From positions 1,822,501 to 1,886,500 of the forward strand of contig NC_010337.2 in assembly GCF_000019165.1 (NCBI RefSeq): DNA of 64,000 nucleotides, read 5' to 3'. Made by a program: the position numbers and the translations under genes. Under the pieces are notes generated by a model. It worked only from the letters and a program-made list of their open reading frames with translations, searched no databases and was not told the origin of the DNA. Source of the stretch: Heliomicrobium modesticaldum Ice1. Lineage in GTDB: Bacteria > Bacillota > Desulfitobacteriia > Heliobacteriales > Heliobacteriaceae. Shown piece by piece: positions 54,395 to 62,901 of this stretch (the first letter of the stretch is position 1; every line of letters starts with the position of its first letter).

Positions 54395-55993
54395 ATGATG
54401 AAAGCATGGACGAAGCAGACAGCCCGCCCTCTGGCCGGCCTTGTGACAACCCTGTTTCTGGTTATGACCTTGCTGTCCGGATGTGTCGGCCAACCGGCGC
54501 AGAAGGCGGTTCAAAGCGGGCCAATCGACACCTATACCATTGCCGATCCCCGGGGCGACTGGGGTTTTCCCTCTCCCTGGGGCCACTACCAGCGGGGGCC
54601 CGGTTATCTGCGCATGAGTTTTCTCTACGATACGCTGATCTGGAAAGACGAGCAGGGCTTTACGCCTGCCTTGGCCAGTCATTGGAGTTACGATGAAGGG
54701 ACCAAGGCCTACCGTTTTGCACTGCGCGATGACGCCCTTTGGCATGACGGACAAAAAGTCACTGCCGGCGACGTTCTGTTCACCTTTGAGTATATGAAAA
54801 AGCATCCCTATCCATGGGTTGACTTGAGCGAAGTGGAGAAGGTGGAGGCTGTCGACGCGCAAACAGTGCAGATCACTCTCAAGAGGCACTACGCGCCTTT
54901 TCTGGAGAACGTTGCCGGTGCCTTGCCCATCCTGCCCCGCCACATCTGGGCTGCGATTGAAAGACCGGAAGAGCATGCCGAAAAAGAAGTGCTCATCGGC
55001 TCCGGTCCTTACCGGCTCGTCGATTACAGCAAGGAGCACGGTACATACCTCTATCAGGCCAACGACCGCTATTACGGCGGCAAGCCGAAGGTGGCGCAGA
55101 TCCGTTTTGTGAAACTGAATGAAAGCATGGCCGCTGCCGCGCTGACCAAGGGGGAGGTGGACGCGGCCCAAATTCCGGGAGAGACGGCGGAGCAAATGAG
55201 GCAAGTCGGCATGCAGGTGATCCGAGGGCCTCATTTCTGGAACGCCAAGCTGATGTTCAATCACCAGAAGGCGCCGTTTTCAGACAAAGCTTTTCGCCAG
55301 GCCCTGGCTTATACGATTGACCGTCAGGAACTGGTGGCCAAATCGCTGCGCGGACAAGGCGCTCCGGCCAGTCCTGGCCTGATCCCGCCCGACAGCCCTT
55401 GGCATGAGCCGCAGGTGACGCCTTACACTGCCGATCTGGAGAAAGCCAGGGAGCTGTTGGCGTCGCTGGGATATTTTTTGGAACAGGGGAGCCTGGTCAA
55501 AGAGTGTCGGGAACTGTCTTTGGAACTCCTCTGTTCGCCTGATAACGGGCGCGACGGGGAGATCATCAAAGAGCAATTGGCCCGCATCGGGATCAAGGTC
55601 CGCGTAAAAAGTCTGGAAGCCAAGACCGTGGACGCCAAGGTCGGCGCATGGGATTTTGACCTGGCCGTCAGCGGTCATGGGGGCATCGGCGGTGACCCGC
55701 AGTTTTTCAGCAGGATGATCACCGGGCAGGGCTTTCTCAGTGCCCGCTACAACGACAACAGCCGGTTGAATGCATTATTGAATGAACAACTGTCCGCCAT
55801 GGATGAAGAGAAACGCAAGGAACAGGTGCGGGAGGCTCAGCGTATCTACGCGGAGGATCTGCCGGCCTTGAGCCTCTACTACCCCACAGACTACTGGTGC
55901 CATAACGGCAAGGTAAACCTCTTTTACACACAGGGCGGCATCTCCGTCGGCATCCCGCTGCCCCTCAATAAACTGGCTTTCGTGCGGCCCTGA
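54395..55993 (+). CDS. ABC transporter substrate-binding lipoprotein, family 5 (peptide/nickel type)
   Basis: The 532-residue protein has a lipoprotein signal with lipobox LLSGC at about residue 29, then the family-5 fold: LIWKDEQGFTPALASHWSYD, YRFALRDDALWHDGQKVTAG DVLFTFEYMK and FRQALAYTIDRQELVAKSLR. Relatives bind oligopeptides, nickel chelates or opines. The ligand cannot be told from sequence. It follows an FmdE-type gene and precedes permease and ATPase genes, forming a full importer. The start is ATG 54395 or 54398 after aaggagg. Confidence 0.93.
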   Translation: MMKAWTKQTARPLAGLVTTLFLVMTLLSGCVGQPAQKAVQSGPIDTYTIADPRGDWGFPSPWGHYQRGPGYLRMSFLYDTLIWKDEQGFTPALASHWSYDEGTKAYRFALRDDALWHDGQKVTAGDVLFTFEYMKKHPYPWVDLSEVEKVEAVDAQTVQITLKRHYAPFLENVAGALPILPRHIWAAIERPEEHAEKEVLIGSGPYRLVDYSKEHGTYLYQANDRYYGGKPKVAQIRFVKLNESMAAAALTKGEVDAAQIPGETAEQMRQVGMQVIRGPHFWNAKLMFNHQKAPFSDKAFRQALAYTIDRQELVAKSLRGQGAPASPGLIPPDSPWHEPQVTPYTADLEKARELLASLGYFLEQGSLVKECRELSLELLCSPDNGRDGEIIKEQLARIGIKVRVKSLEAKTVDAKVGAWDFDLAVSGHGGIGGDPQFFSRMITGQGFLSARYNDNSRLNALLNEQLSAMDEEKRKEQVREAQRIYAEDLPALSLYYPTDYWCHNGKVNLFYTQGGISVGIPLPLNKLAFVRP

Positions 55994-56001
55994 ACGAGAG
56001 A

Positions 56002-56985
56002 GTGATGTTTTTGGGCAAGTCTTCACGAAAAGGCCTCCTCACGCATCTCTTCGCGTTGCTTGTTCTGATAACGCTGAATTTTGTTCTGCCTCGTTCGATG
56101 CCGGGGGATCCTTTACAGGCCCTTGGGGAAGAGGCGTTGCTGTGCATGAGTGAGGAGACTAAGGCTGAACTGATCCGCCGTATGGCCCTGGACCAGCCCT
56201 TGTCGGCTCAGTTTGTCTCATATTGGGTGAACCTGCTGCAGGGCGATCTGGGCTACTCTTACGCCTATCAGGCGCCCGTCAGCGCCGTCATCGGTGGCGC
56301 CCTTCCCTGGACGTTGGCCCTGACAGGTGTGTCCCTGTTGCTTTCCTTCTCGATTGGTCTGTTGGCGGGCATCTATTCCGGCTGGCGCCGCGGCCATCCT
56401 GTCGATCGCGGCCTCTCCTTGGCCATGGTGGCTCTCAGCGGTTTGCCCAACTACTTCATCGGCGTGCTCTTGCTGTTGCTCTTCGCCGTCCAGCTAGGCT
56501 GGTTCCCGCTTTCGGGCGCCGTGACCGCTTATGCGGGATGGACAGGGCTGCGCTGGCTCGGTGATGTGATCGCCCACATGATCCTCCCGGTCGTCGCCTT
56601 GACCTTGGCCACTTTGCCCGAGTTTTATTTGTTGACTCGCAGCGCCATGGTGAACATCCTGGACGCGCCCTTCATGCGGACGGCCCGAGCGAAGGGCGTC
56701 GGTCCCTGGAGACTCCAATTTCGCCATGGCGGGCGTAATGCGTTGCTCCCTTCTGTGGCCCGGCTGGGTGTCTTGGCCGGCAAGGCGTTGACCGGGGCAT
56801 TGTTTGTAGAGATGGTTTTTGCCTACCCGGGCTTGGGCCATGTGATCCATCAGGGGTTGCTGTCCAGGGATTACCCCTTGGTGCAGGGCCTCTTCTTCAT
56901 CGTCGCCTGCCTGGTGATCACCTGCAACCTGCTGGCGGACAAGCTGCTGCAAAAGCTGGATCCGAGGGTCAACGATGCATATTAA
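56002..56985 (+). CDS. ABC transporter permease, DppB/NikB type
   Basis: This 327-residue protein has six membrane helices. It also has the RSMPGDPLQALGEE N-terminal motif and ARAKGVGPWRLQFRHGGRNA, the EAA-loop that contacts the ATPase in the OppB/DppB family. GTG 56002 or ATG 56005 are possible starts. It is eight bases after the binding-protein stop and overlaps the next permease by 11 bases. Confidence 0.93.
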   Translation: MMFLGKSSRKGLLTHLFALLVLITLNFVLPRSMPGDPLQALGEEALLCMSEETKAELIRRMALDQPLSAQFVSYWVNLLQGDLGYSYAYQAPVSAVIGGALPWTLALTGVSLLLSFSIGLLAGIYSGWRRGHPVDRGLSLAMVALSGLPNYFIGVLLLLLFAVQLGWFPLSGAVTAYAGWTGLRWLGDVIAHMILPVVALTLATLPEFYLLTRSAMVNILDAPFMRTARAKGVGPWRLQFRHGGRNALLPSVARLGVLAGKALTGALFVEMVFAYPGLGHVIHQGLLSRDYPLVQGLFFIVACLVITCNLLADKLLQKLDPRVNDAY

Positions 56986-57832
56986 TTACCGCCAACGCTT
57001 TATTTCCCATCCCCTCGGGCGGCTGGGGCTGACGCTGGCTGCCGCTTTCGCCGCCCTTTGTCTCATCGGACCTTGGCTGTCTCCCTATGCGCCGCAGGCT
57101 ACTTCTTATGCCCTTTTTGCGCCCCCCTCGGGGGAACACTGGCTGGGCACCAACGATGTGGGCCAGGACATTCTGGCCTGTCTGCTTGCCGGCGGTCGCA
57201 CCTCCTTCCTGGTAGCCCTCGGGGTGGCTTTTTCATCGACGGCCCTCGCCTGCCTTGTCGGCGCTCTTTCGGCCATGGGCGGGGGCTGGGTCGACCGGTT
57301 GCTGATGAGGTTGACCGATGTGCTGCTGGCTGTACCTCATCTGGTGCTGATCCTGTTGGTCTCCACCTACCTCAGTCCATCGCCTTGGTTGGAGATCGCC
57401 CTCTTCTCGCTGCTGCTCTGGGGACCGGGGGCGCGGGTGATCCGAGCGCAGGCGCTGTCGCTGAAAGAAAGGGCGGCTGTCTATGCGGCCGCTGCTTTTG
57501 GCGCCGGGAAGAGCTATCTCTTTGCTCGCCATATCTTTCCCGATCTGGTTCCCCTCCTGTCGGTGCTGTTCTTGCAGGGCGCCCGGCAGGCCGTCTTCAT
57601 GGAGGCGGGACTGTCTTTTATCGGCTTGGCGGACCCCAATACGGTCAGTTGGGGCGCCATGATCCGCCATGCTCTCGGTTTTACCTATCTGGAAGTGTGG
57701 ATGTGGTGCCTCTTGCCTGTCGGCGCCGCCCTGTCCGTGACGATGGTGGCCTTGACCTGCATCGGTCACGCCCTGGAAGAAATGGTCAAACCACCTGTGG
57801 AGGGTCATGGGGTTGAAGATTTGTATCCGTGA
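56975..57832 (+). CDS. ABC transporter permease, DppC/NikC type
   Basis: The 285-residue protein has GTNDVGQDILACLLAGGRTS, the typical DppC motif, and the EAA-loop AAAFGAGKSYLFARHIFPDL. GLADPNTVSWGAMIRHAL near the C-terminus is also family-typical. With the DppB-type partner it makes the membrane channel. Its end overlaps the ATPase gene by 26 bases. Confidence 0.93.
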   Translation: MHINYRQRFISHPLGRLGLTLAAAFAALCLIGPWLSPYAPQATSYALFAPPSGEHWLGTNDVGQDILACLLAGGRTSFLVALGVAFSSTALACLVGALSAMGGGWVDRLLMRLTDVLLAVPHLVLILLVSTYLSPSPWLEIALFSLLLWGPGARVIRAQALSLKERAAVYAAAAFGAGKSYLFARHIFPDLVPLLSVLFLQGARQAVFMEAGLSFIGLADPNTVSWGAMIRHALGFTYLEVWMWCLLPVGAALSVTMVALTCIGHALEEMVKPPVEGHGVEDLYP

Positions 57833-59552
57833 TGTACAGGTTTGCTTTGGAGGCAAGGAGATAATCGGCGGTGTGGACCTGGACATCGCCCGGGGAGAAT
57901 CTGTCGCCGTCATCGGTGAATCAGGGGCCGGCAAGACGACGTTGGCCCTCTCCTTGATGGGCCTGAGCGAGGGAGAGAAGGCAGGGGCCATCGTCGTCGA
58001 GGGGTTGCCCTTTGGCGAAGCGGAGACAGATCTGCTGCGTCTGTCTGAGGAGAAGTGGCGCGAACTGCGGGGTCGGCACTTTGCCATGGTTTTCCAAAAC
58101 ACAGCGAATGGGCTTAACCCGGTGATCCCTGTGCTCGACCAGGTGGCCGAGGCGGTCTTCGTCCACGGTCTGGCGTCGCCGGAAGGCGCCCGCAAAGAAG
58201 CGCGCCAGGCGCTCGTCAAAACCGGTTTTCCCTCCCGGCGGCAGAATGCCTACCCCCATCAATTGAGCGGCGGCCAGCGGCAGCAGGTGATGCTGGCGAT
58301 GGCGCTGGTCAATAACCCTGATTTTTTGATTTTAGATGAGCCGACTGCTTCCCTCGATCCCATCACCCGTAGCGAGATCCTTGACTGCCTGAAAGGGTTG
58401 CAGCGGGAGCGGGCGATGCTGGTCATCACCCATGACCTGGCTACGGCGTCGGCCCTCTGTCAACGGGTGGCGGTGATGTACCGGGGACGGATCGTCGAGG
58501 AAGGAGCCCTTTCCGATGTCTTTTCCAGACCGGGTCACCCCTATAGCCGGGCGTTGCTCCGGGCTTATCCCAATATGACGACGACGAAGGACATTCAGGG
58601 AATCCGCGATGAATGGGAGGCAATGCTGCTATCTTCCCCGGCGGAGGGATATGCCGAAGCGACGCAGGGGGCGAGTCGGCCGCGCCTGCTGCGGGGCTGC
58701 GCCTTTCGACCTCGCTGCACCCAGGCGGTGGACCGCTGCGCGACGGAAAGTCCGGCCCTTCAAGGGCGGGAAGGCCGCAAAATCGCTTGTCACCGGGGCG
58801 GTGTTATTCCCTTGATCCGCGTCGAAGGTCTCAGCAAGTCCTTCGGTTCTGTCACAGCCGTGGCGGGGCTGTCCTTTTCCTTGGCCGAAGGGGAAACGCT
58901 GGCGATTGTCGGTCAGAGCGGATCAGGGAAAAGCACCATCGCCCGGTTGATCATGGGTTTGGAAAAAGCGGAGGCAGGACAGCTTTTTTTTGAAGAGGCG
59001 CCGGTCAGCGCGCGGGGAAAGGATTTTTACCGGAAGGCGCAACTGATTTTTCAGCATCCGCAAGATGCCGTCAGCCACCGCATGACAGTGAGGGAGGCCC
59101 TTCTCGAACCGCTCGTCATCCAGGGGCTGGGCAGTAGGGAGGAGCGGGAAGAGCGGATCAAAAAAGCCCTTGTCGAAGTGGGCTTTTTCCCCTCAGAAGC
59201 CCTTCTTTCCGCCTATGTTCACTACCTCAGTGGCGGGGAGGCCCAGCGCCTGGTTATCGCCCGAGCGCTGATCCTGAATCCCAAACTGCTGATCGCCGAT
59301 GAACCCACGTCGGCCCTGGATACTCTGGCTCAGGCGCGTATCTTGAAACTGCTCATGCACCTGCAGGAGCAGCGTGGGTTGGCCATGATCTTTATCACCC
59401 ATGACCTGGCGCTGGCCCGGAAAGTCAGTGACCGCATCCTGGTGCTTCAAGAAGGGCAGGTGGTGGAGGAGGGGCTGTCCTGGCAGGTGACAGGCATGCC
59501 ACAGATGCCCTATACGCAGCGCCTGATCGCGGCGGCGCCACGGTTGTTGTAA
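57807..59552 (+). CDS. ABC transporter ATPase, fused DppD-DppF type
   Basis: This 581-residue chain holds two ABC domains. Domain 1 (1-250) has GESGAGKTTLALSL, LSGGQRQQVMLAMAL and LILDEPTASLDP. It ends in the oligopeptide-type C-terminal CAFRPRCTQAVDRC motif near residue 300. Domain 2 (about 335-580) has GQSGSGKSTIARLI, LSGGEAQRLVIARAL and LIADEPTSALD. Two separate ATPases are usual; fusion halves the gene number. It is the last gene of the operon. Confidence 0.95.
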   Translation: MGLKICIRDVQVCFGGKEIIGGVDLDIARGESVAVIGESGAGKTTLALSLMGLSEGEKAGAIVVEGLPFGEAETDLLRLSEEKWRELRGRHFAMVFQNTANGLNPVIPVLDQVAEAVFVHGLASPEGARKEARQALVKTGFPSRRQNAYPHQLSGGQRQQVMLAMALVNNPDFLILDEPTASLDPITRSEILDCLKGLQRERAMLVITHDLATASALCQRVAVMYRGRIVEEGALSDVFSRPGHPYSRALLRAYPNMTTTKDIQGIRDEWEAMLLSSPAEGYAEATQGASRPRLLRGCAFRPRCTQAVDRCATESPALQGREGRKIACHRGGVIPLIRVEGLSKSFGSVTAVAGLSFSLAEGETLAIVGQSGSGKSTIARLIMGLEKAEAGQLFFEEAPVSARGKDFYRKAQLIFQHPQDAVSHRMTVREALLEPLVIQGLGSREEREERIKKALVEVGFFPSEALLSAYVHYLSGGEAQRLVIARALILNPKLLIADEPTSALDTLAQARILKLLMHLQEQRGLAMIFITHDLALARKVSDRILVLQEGQVVEEGLSWQVTGMPQMPYTQRLIAAAPRLL

Positions 59553-59633
59553 CGAGTGGTCGCGAAAAAGGGAGGAGGGCAGGAGGGAATCAGGCTTTTT
59601 CGTCGTACAGTCTAGTAGATGGCAGCAAGACTC

Positions 59634-59737
59634 CTTCGGTCTGCAGGTACTATGCAAGATCTGCCCCTTGCCGCCTTCGGCCTGCAGAGATCTCTTCGGC
59701 CTGCAGAGATCCCATCGGCCTGCGGAGAACCCTTCGG
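59634..59737. repeat. Short degenerate 19-bp repeats
   Basis: Units cttcggcctgcagagatct (59675-59693), a copy differing at the last base (59694-59712) and a diverged copy catcggcctgcggagaacc (59713-59731) lie in tandem. A related cttcggtctgcag is at 59635. They fill much of the 230-base gap between the ABC operon and the MBL gene; no gene is seen there. Confidence 0.75.
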
Positions 59738-59784
59738 AGGGGACGGTCCCTCAAGTCGCGGGTCAATGAAACAGGAGTGTCAAA

Positions 59785-60672
59785 GTGGTGATAAAATGCC
59801 ATGAAGAGAGGAAAGGAAAAGGTTTGGCTCAGCTAGGCTTTGAGGTGACCTTTTGGGGGGTAAGGGGTTCCTTGCCCGTGCCGGGACCATTGACGACTCA
59901 ATACGGCGGCAACACCGCCTGCGTCCAGGTGCGGATCGGTGAGCGCGACTTTATCATTGATGCGGGATCCGGTCTCTACCATTTGGGACAGGCCTTGCTC
60001 AAAAACAACAGCGGACCGATCCGGGGCGCCTTTCTCATCTCTCACATCCACTGGGATCACATCCAGGGCTTTCCCTTCTTTGGGCCTGCTTTCGCTGACC
60101 AAAACCGCTTCGCCCTCTATGGTCAGGCGAAGTTGGGACGCACCTTTGCCGATCTGTTTCGGGGGCAGATGCAGCCCCCGTATTTTCCAGTCCTCTTGGA
60201 AGCGATGGGGGCGCAACTGGATTTTCACGACCTGTCCGGCGGCGAAGTGCTTGACTTTGACGATGGGATCACTGTGCGGACGGTCTTGACCAACCACCCC
60301 GATGGCTGCCTTGCTTACCGGATTGAGCAGGGCGGCCGTTCTTGCTGTTATCTGAGCGACACGGAACACTGCGCCTCGGTAGACCCGGTGCTGAAAGCTT
60401 TCATCGCCGGCGCTGACTTGGTCATCTACGACGCCTGTTACACTGATGAGGAATACAAGGGTGAAGGGTTGCAACCGTCTCGGAAGGGCTGGGGGCATTC
60501 TACCTGGCAAGAAGGCGTCAAACTGATGCAGGCGGCTGGGGCCAAGACCTTAGTCCTCTTCCATCATGCCGTTGAACGAACCGACGCCGATATGCAGCGG
60601 ATCGAAGAAATGGCGAAGGCAGCCTACCCCGATTGTCTGGCGGCGCGGGAAGGGATGACGATCCGCCTGTAG
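59785..60672 (+). CDS. MBL-fold metallo-hydrolase
   Basis: The 295-residue protein has FWGVRGSLPVPGPLTTQYGG, FIIDAGSGLYHLGQALL, the metal motif ISHIHWDHIQGFPFF and SDTEHCASVDP, in the beta-CASP-free MBL group seen in PhnP-like and response-associated hydrolases. The substrate is unknown. GTG 59785 is seven bases after aggag; TTG 59824 is an alternative start that also has a ribosome site and trims the poorly conserved first 13 residues. Confidence 0.88.
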   Translation: MVIKCHEERKGKGLAQLGFEVTFWGVRGSLPVPGPLTTQYGGNTACVQVRIGERDFIIDAGSGLYHLGQALLKNNSGPIRGAFLISHIHWDHIQGFPFFGPAFADQNRFALYGQAKLGRTFADLFRGQMQPPYFPVLLEAMGAQLDFHDLSGGEVLDFDDGITVRTVLTNHPDGCLAYRIEQGGRSCCYLSDTEHCASVDPVLKAFIAGADLVIYDACYTDEEYKGEGLQPSRKGWGHSTWQEGVKLMQAAGAKTLVLFHHAVERTDADMQRIEEMAKAAYPDCLAAREGMTIRL

Positions 60673-60723
60673 CGATCACCTGCCAGCGAAGCCGGGAACA
60701 GGGCGGAGGAAGATACTGACGCC

Positions 60724-60752
60724 TTGACAGCTTTTTTCGACCATGCTAAGAT
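60724..60752 (+). promoter_or_regulatory. Sigma-A type promoter of lysA leader
   Basis: TTGACA (60724-60729), a 17-base spacer and TAAGAT (60747-60752). Transcription would begin about 40 bases before the lysine aptamer. Confidence 0.85.
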
Positions 60753-60796
60753 GACTCCAGGTTTATCACAAGTTCATAGAGATGCCTCATCTCCAT

Positions 60797-60949
60797 CGAG
60801 GTGAGGTAGAGGCGCGGTTATCAAGAGTAGCTCCGGGAAGGTCCAACGGCATGGACAGCGCACCGGAGGGAAAGGGATCGCCGCCGAAGTTCGGGTTTGC
60901 CACACCTGGGCTGGGTCTGCAGTGAAGAACTGCAGGACTGTCACCGTCG
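60797..60949 (+). promoter_or_regulatory. Lysine riboswitch (L-box)
   Basis: The conserved core is present: aggtagaggcgcgg, caagagtagctcc, ggagggaaagggatcgccgc, gccgaag and gggctgggtctgcag...ggactgtcacc. P1 pairs cga-ggtga (60797-60804) with tcacc-g-tcg (60941-60949). It lies between a good promoter and a terminator ahead of lysA, so lysine should cause premature termination. Confidence 0.94.
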
Positions 60950-61069
60950 GAACATTCCCACTCCTGAATCGGCCTATTTCGCTCGATGACGGAGGTTTCA
61001 CGGTGGAGCGCTATCTTACGAGATGATTGGGAATCGGAGAGCGGCATTCGCAGGCGTTGACACTAACCG

Positions 61070-61096
61070 CCGCCGGGAATGACCCCGGCGGTTTTT
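61070..61096 (+). terminator. Riboswitch-controlled terminator before lysA
   Basis: Eight-bp GC stem ccgccggg/cccggcgg with five T residues, 84 bases before lysA. It is the likely expression platform of the lysine aptamer. Confidence 0.88.
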
Positions 61097-61179
61097 GTTT
61101 TGCCACGAATAAATGCCATTCAATTCCAAACGGCCATATAAAGAAATTAAGCACATTGTGATGAGGGGAGTCGGCAACA

Positions 61180-62493
61180 TTGAAACTACATGGAACTGCT
61201 ACCATCAACGAACGGGGAAATCTGGCCATCGGAGGCTGTGATGCCACAGACTTGATCAAGGAGTTTGGCAGCCCCTTGTATGTGATGGATGAAGCCCATC
61301 TGCGGGAAAACTGTCGGAAGTACTATCAGGCTTTCAGCGCCTCCGGCGCCGGCGAGGTGCTCTTCGCCTCGAAAGCCTTCATGACCATGGCCATGTGCCG
61401 CCTGGTGGAGCAGGAAGGGCTGGGGCTCGACGTCGTCTCCGGCGGCGAACTGTACACGGCCCGTCGCGCCGGCTTTCCCATGGAAAAGGTCTATTTTCAC
61501 GGCAACAATAAGACGCCGGCTGAGCTGCGGCAGGCGATCGAATACGGTGTCGGCCATATCGTCGTCGACAACCTCTATGAAGCTGACTTGCTGAATGCTA
61601 TCGCCGGTGAGACGGGCGCTCTGGTGCGGGTGCTCCTTCGCATCACCCCGGGCATCGACTGCCATACCCATGAGTTCGTCCGCACCGGCCAGATCGATTC
61701 CAAGTTCGGCTTCACCCTGCCTACCGGTCAGGCCCTTGCCGGTGTGAAAGCCGTCCTGGAGCGCGGCAACCTGATTTACGACGGCCTCCACTGCCACATC
61801 GGCTCTCAGATCTTCGAGTTGGAATCCTTCGGCTACGCCGCCGAGGTGATGATGACCTTCATTGACGAGATCCGCCGGGAGACGGGCGTCGAAACGGCTA
61901 TCCTCAACCTGGGCGGCGGCTTCGGTATCCGCTACACCGAGGCCGACACCCCTGGCGACGTGGCCGAATACGCCCGCATCGTGCTCTCTGCCGTCGCCTT
62001 GGAGGCGGAAAAGCGCGGCCTGCCCACACCGAAGGTCCTCGTCGAGCCGGGCCGCTCTATCGTCGCCACGGCGGGCACGACCCTCTACACGGTCGGCTCG
62101 GTTAAGGAGATCATCGGCGTCCGCAAGTATGTCGCCGTCGACGGCGGCATGACCGACAACCCCCGTCCGGCCCTCTACGGCTCCCGCTATGAATCGATGC
62201 TGGCCAACAAGGCCACCCAAGAGCCCGAAGAGGTCGTCTCTGTCACCGGTAAGTGCTGCGAATCGGGCGACATGCTCCTCTGGGACGTGTCCCTGCCCAA
62301 AGTCGAGTCCGGCGATATCCTCGCCGTCTCCTGCACCGGCGCCTACAACTACACCATGTCCATGAACTACAACCGCATCGGTCGCCCTGCCGTGGTCTTT
62401 GTCCGCGATGGCAAGGCGGCGGTCGTCGTCGAACGGGAGAGCCTCGATGATCTGATCCGCAACGACCGGATCCCTCCGTACCTGCAACGGTAG
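61180..62493 (+). CDS. lysA: Diaminopimelate decarboxylase
   Basis: This 437-residue fold-III PLP enzyme has FASKAFMTMAMCRLVEQEGL with the PLP lysine, GLHCHIGSQIFELESF, ILNLGGGFGIRY, VEPGRSIVATAGTTLY and the substrate-site CCESGDMLLWD. It makes L-lysine from meso-diaminopimelate. TTG 61180 follows gaggggag. The lysine riboswitch upstream confirms its control by the end product. Confidence 0.97.
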   Translation: MKLHGTATINERGNLAIGGCDATDLIKEFGSPLYVMDEAHLRENCRKYYQAFSASGAGEVLFASKAFMTMAMCRLVEQEGLGLDVVSGGELYTARRAGFPMEKVYFHGNNKTPAELRQAIEYGVGHIVVDNLYEADLLNAIAGETGALVRVLLRITPGIDCHTHEFVRTGQIDSKFGFTLPTGQALAGVKAVLERGNLIYDGLHCHIGSQIFELESFGYAAEVMMTFIDEIRRETGVETAILNLGGGFGIRYTEADTPGDVAEYARIVLSAVALEAEKRGLPTPKVLVEPGRSIVATAGTTLYTVGSVKEIIGVRKYVAVDGGMTDNPRPALYGSRYESMLANKATQEPEEVVSVTGKCCESGDMLLWDVSLPKVESGDILAVSCTGAYNYTMSMNYNRIGRPAVVFVRDGKAAVVVERESLDDLIRNDRIPPYLQR

Positions 62494-62614
62494 AACGAAC
62501 CGGTCCGATCCGCAAGCGGCGAATCCCCCTTGGTAAAGGCTGCGCCCACAATGATGCGGCGCGATTCAGTGACCATCGCTGTTTGACGGGTACCGACGAA
62601 AGGTGGTGAAGCAC

Positions 62615-62734
62615 ATGTCGGAAAAGTTCTACGAGATGATGATCGAACAGATGAATCAGTCCCAGAATCCCCAAGCGGTACGCTCGGGAACCGACGATGC
62701 CGCTGACACCACGCCGGAAAAAAGCGGCCGGTAA
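62615..62734 (+). CDS. Small hypothetical protein (39 residues)
   Basis: ATG 62615 follows aaaggtggtg with good spacing and opens a 39-residue frame that begins MSEKFYEMMIEQMNQSQN and ends PEKSGR. It is acidic and has no membrane segment. Good translation signals and a terminator just downstream support a real gene. It is not recognised as a known family. Confidence 0.6.
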   Translation: MSEKFYEMMIEQMNQSQNPQAVRSGTDDAADTTPEKSGR

Positions 62735-62768
62735 TCGAAGGATGTATTGAATCAAAACGGTGATAAAA

Positions 62769-62797
62769 GCGGTGGCGCTGATGCCGCCGTTTTTTTT
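62769..62797 (+). terminator. Terminator after the lysA/small ORF unit
   Basis: Stem cggtggc/gccgccg (62770-62776 with 62783-62789) followed by eight T residues. Confidence 0.88.
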
Positions 62798-62901
62798 ATT
62801 CCGGAAGGGCCTCCATCCTCAGCAAAAGGGCAAGAAGTGGAAAGAATCAAAGCGCCTATGCTATAATGTACGTTATGAGATGAGCAAGGAGGCGGACAAC
62901 G

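Noticed and set aside
61186-62487. 433-residue minus-strand ORF opposite lysA
   Set aside because: Same cause as above; the plus strand is an unambiguous diaminopimelate decarboxylase behind a lysine riboswitch.
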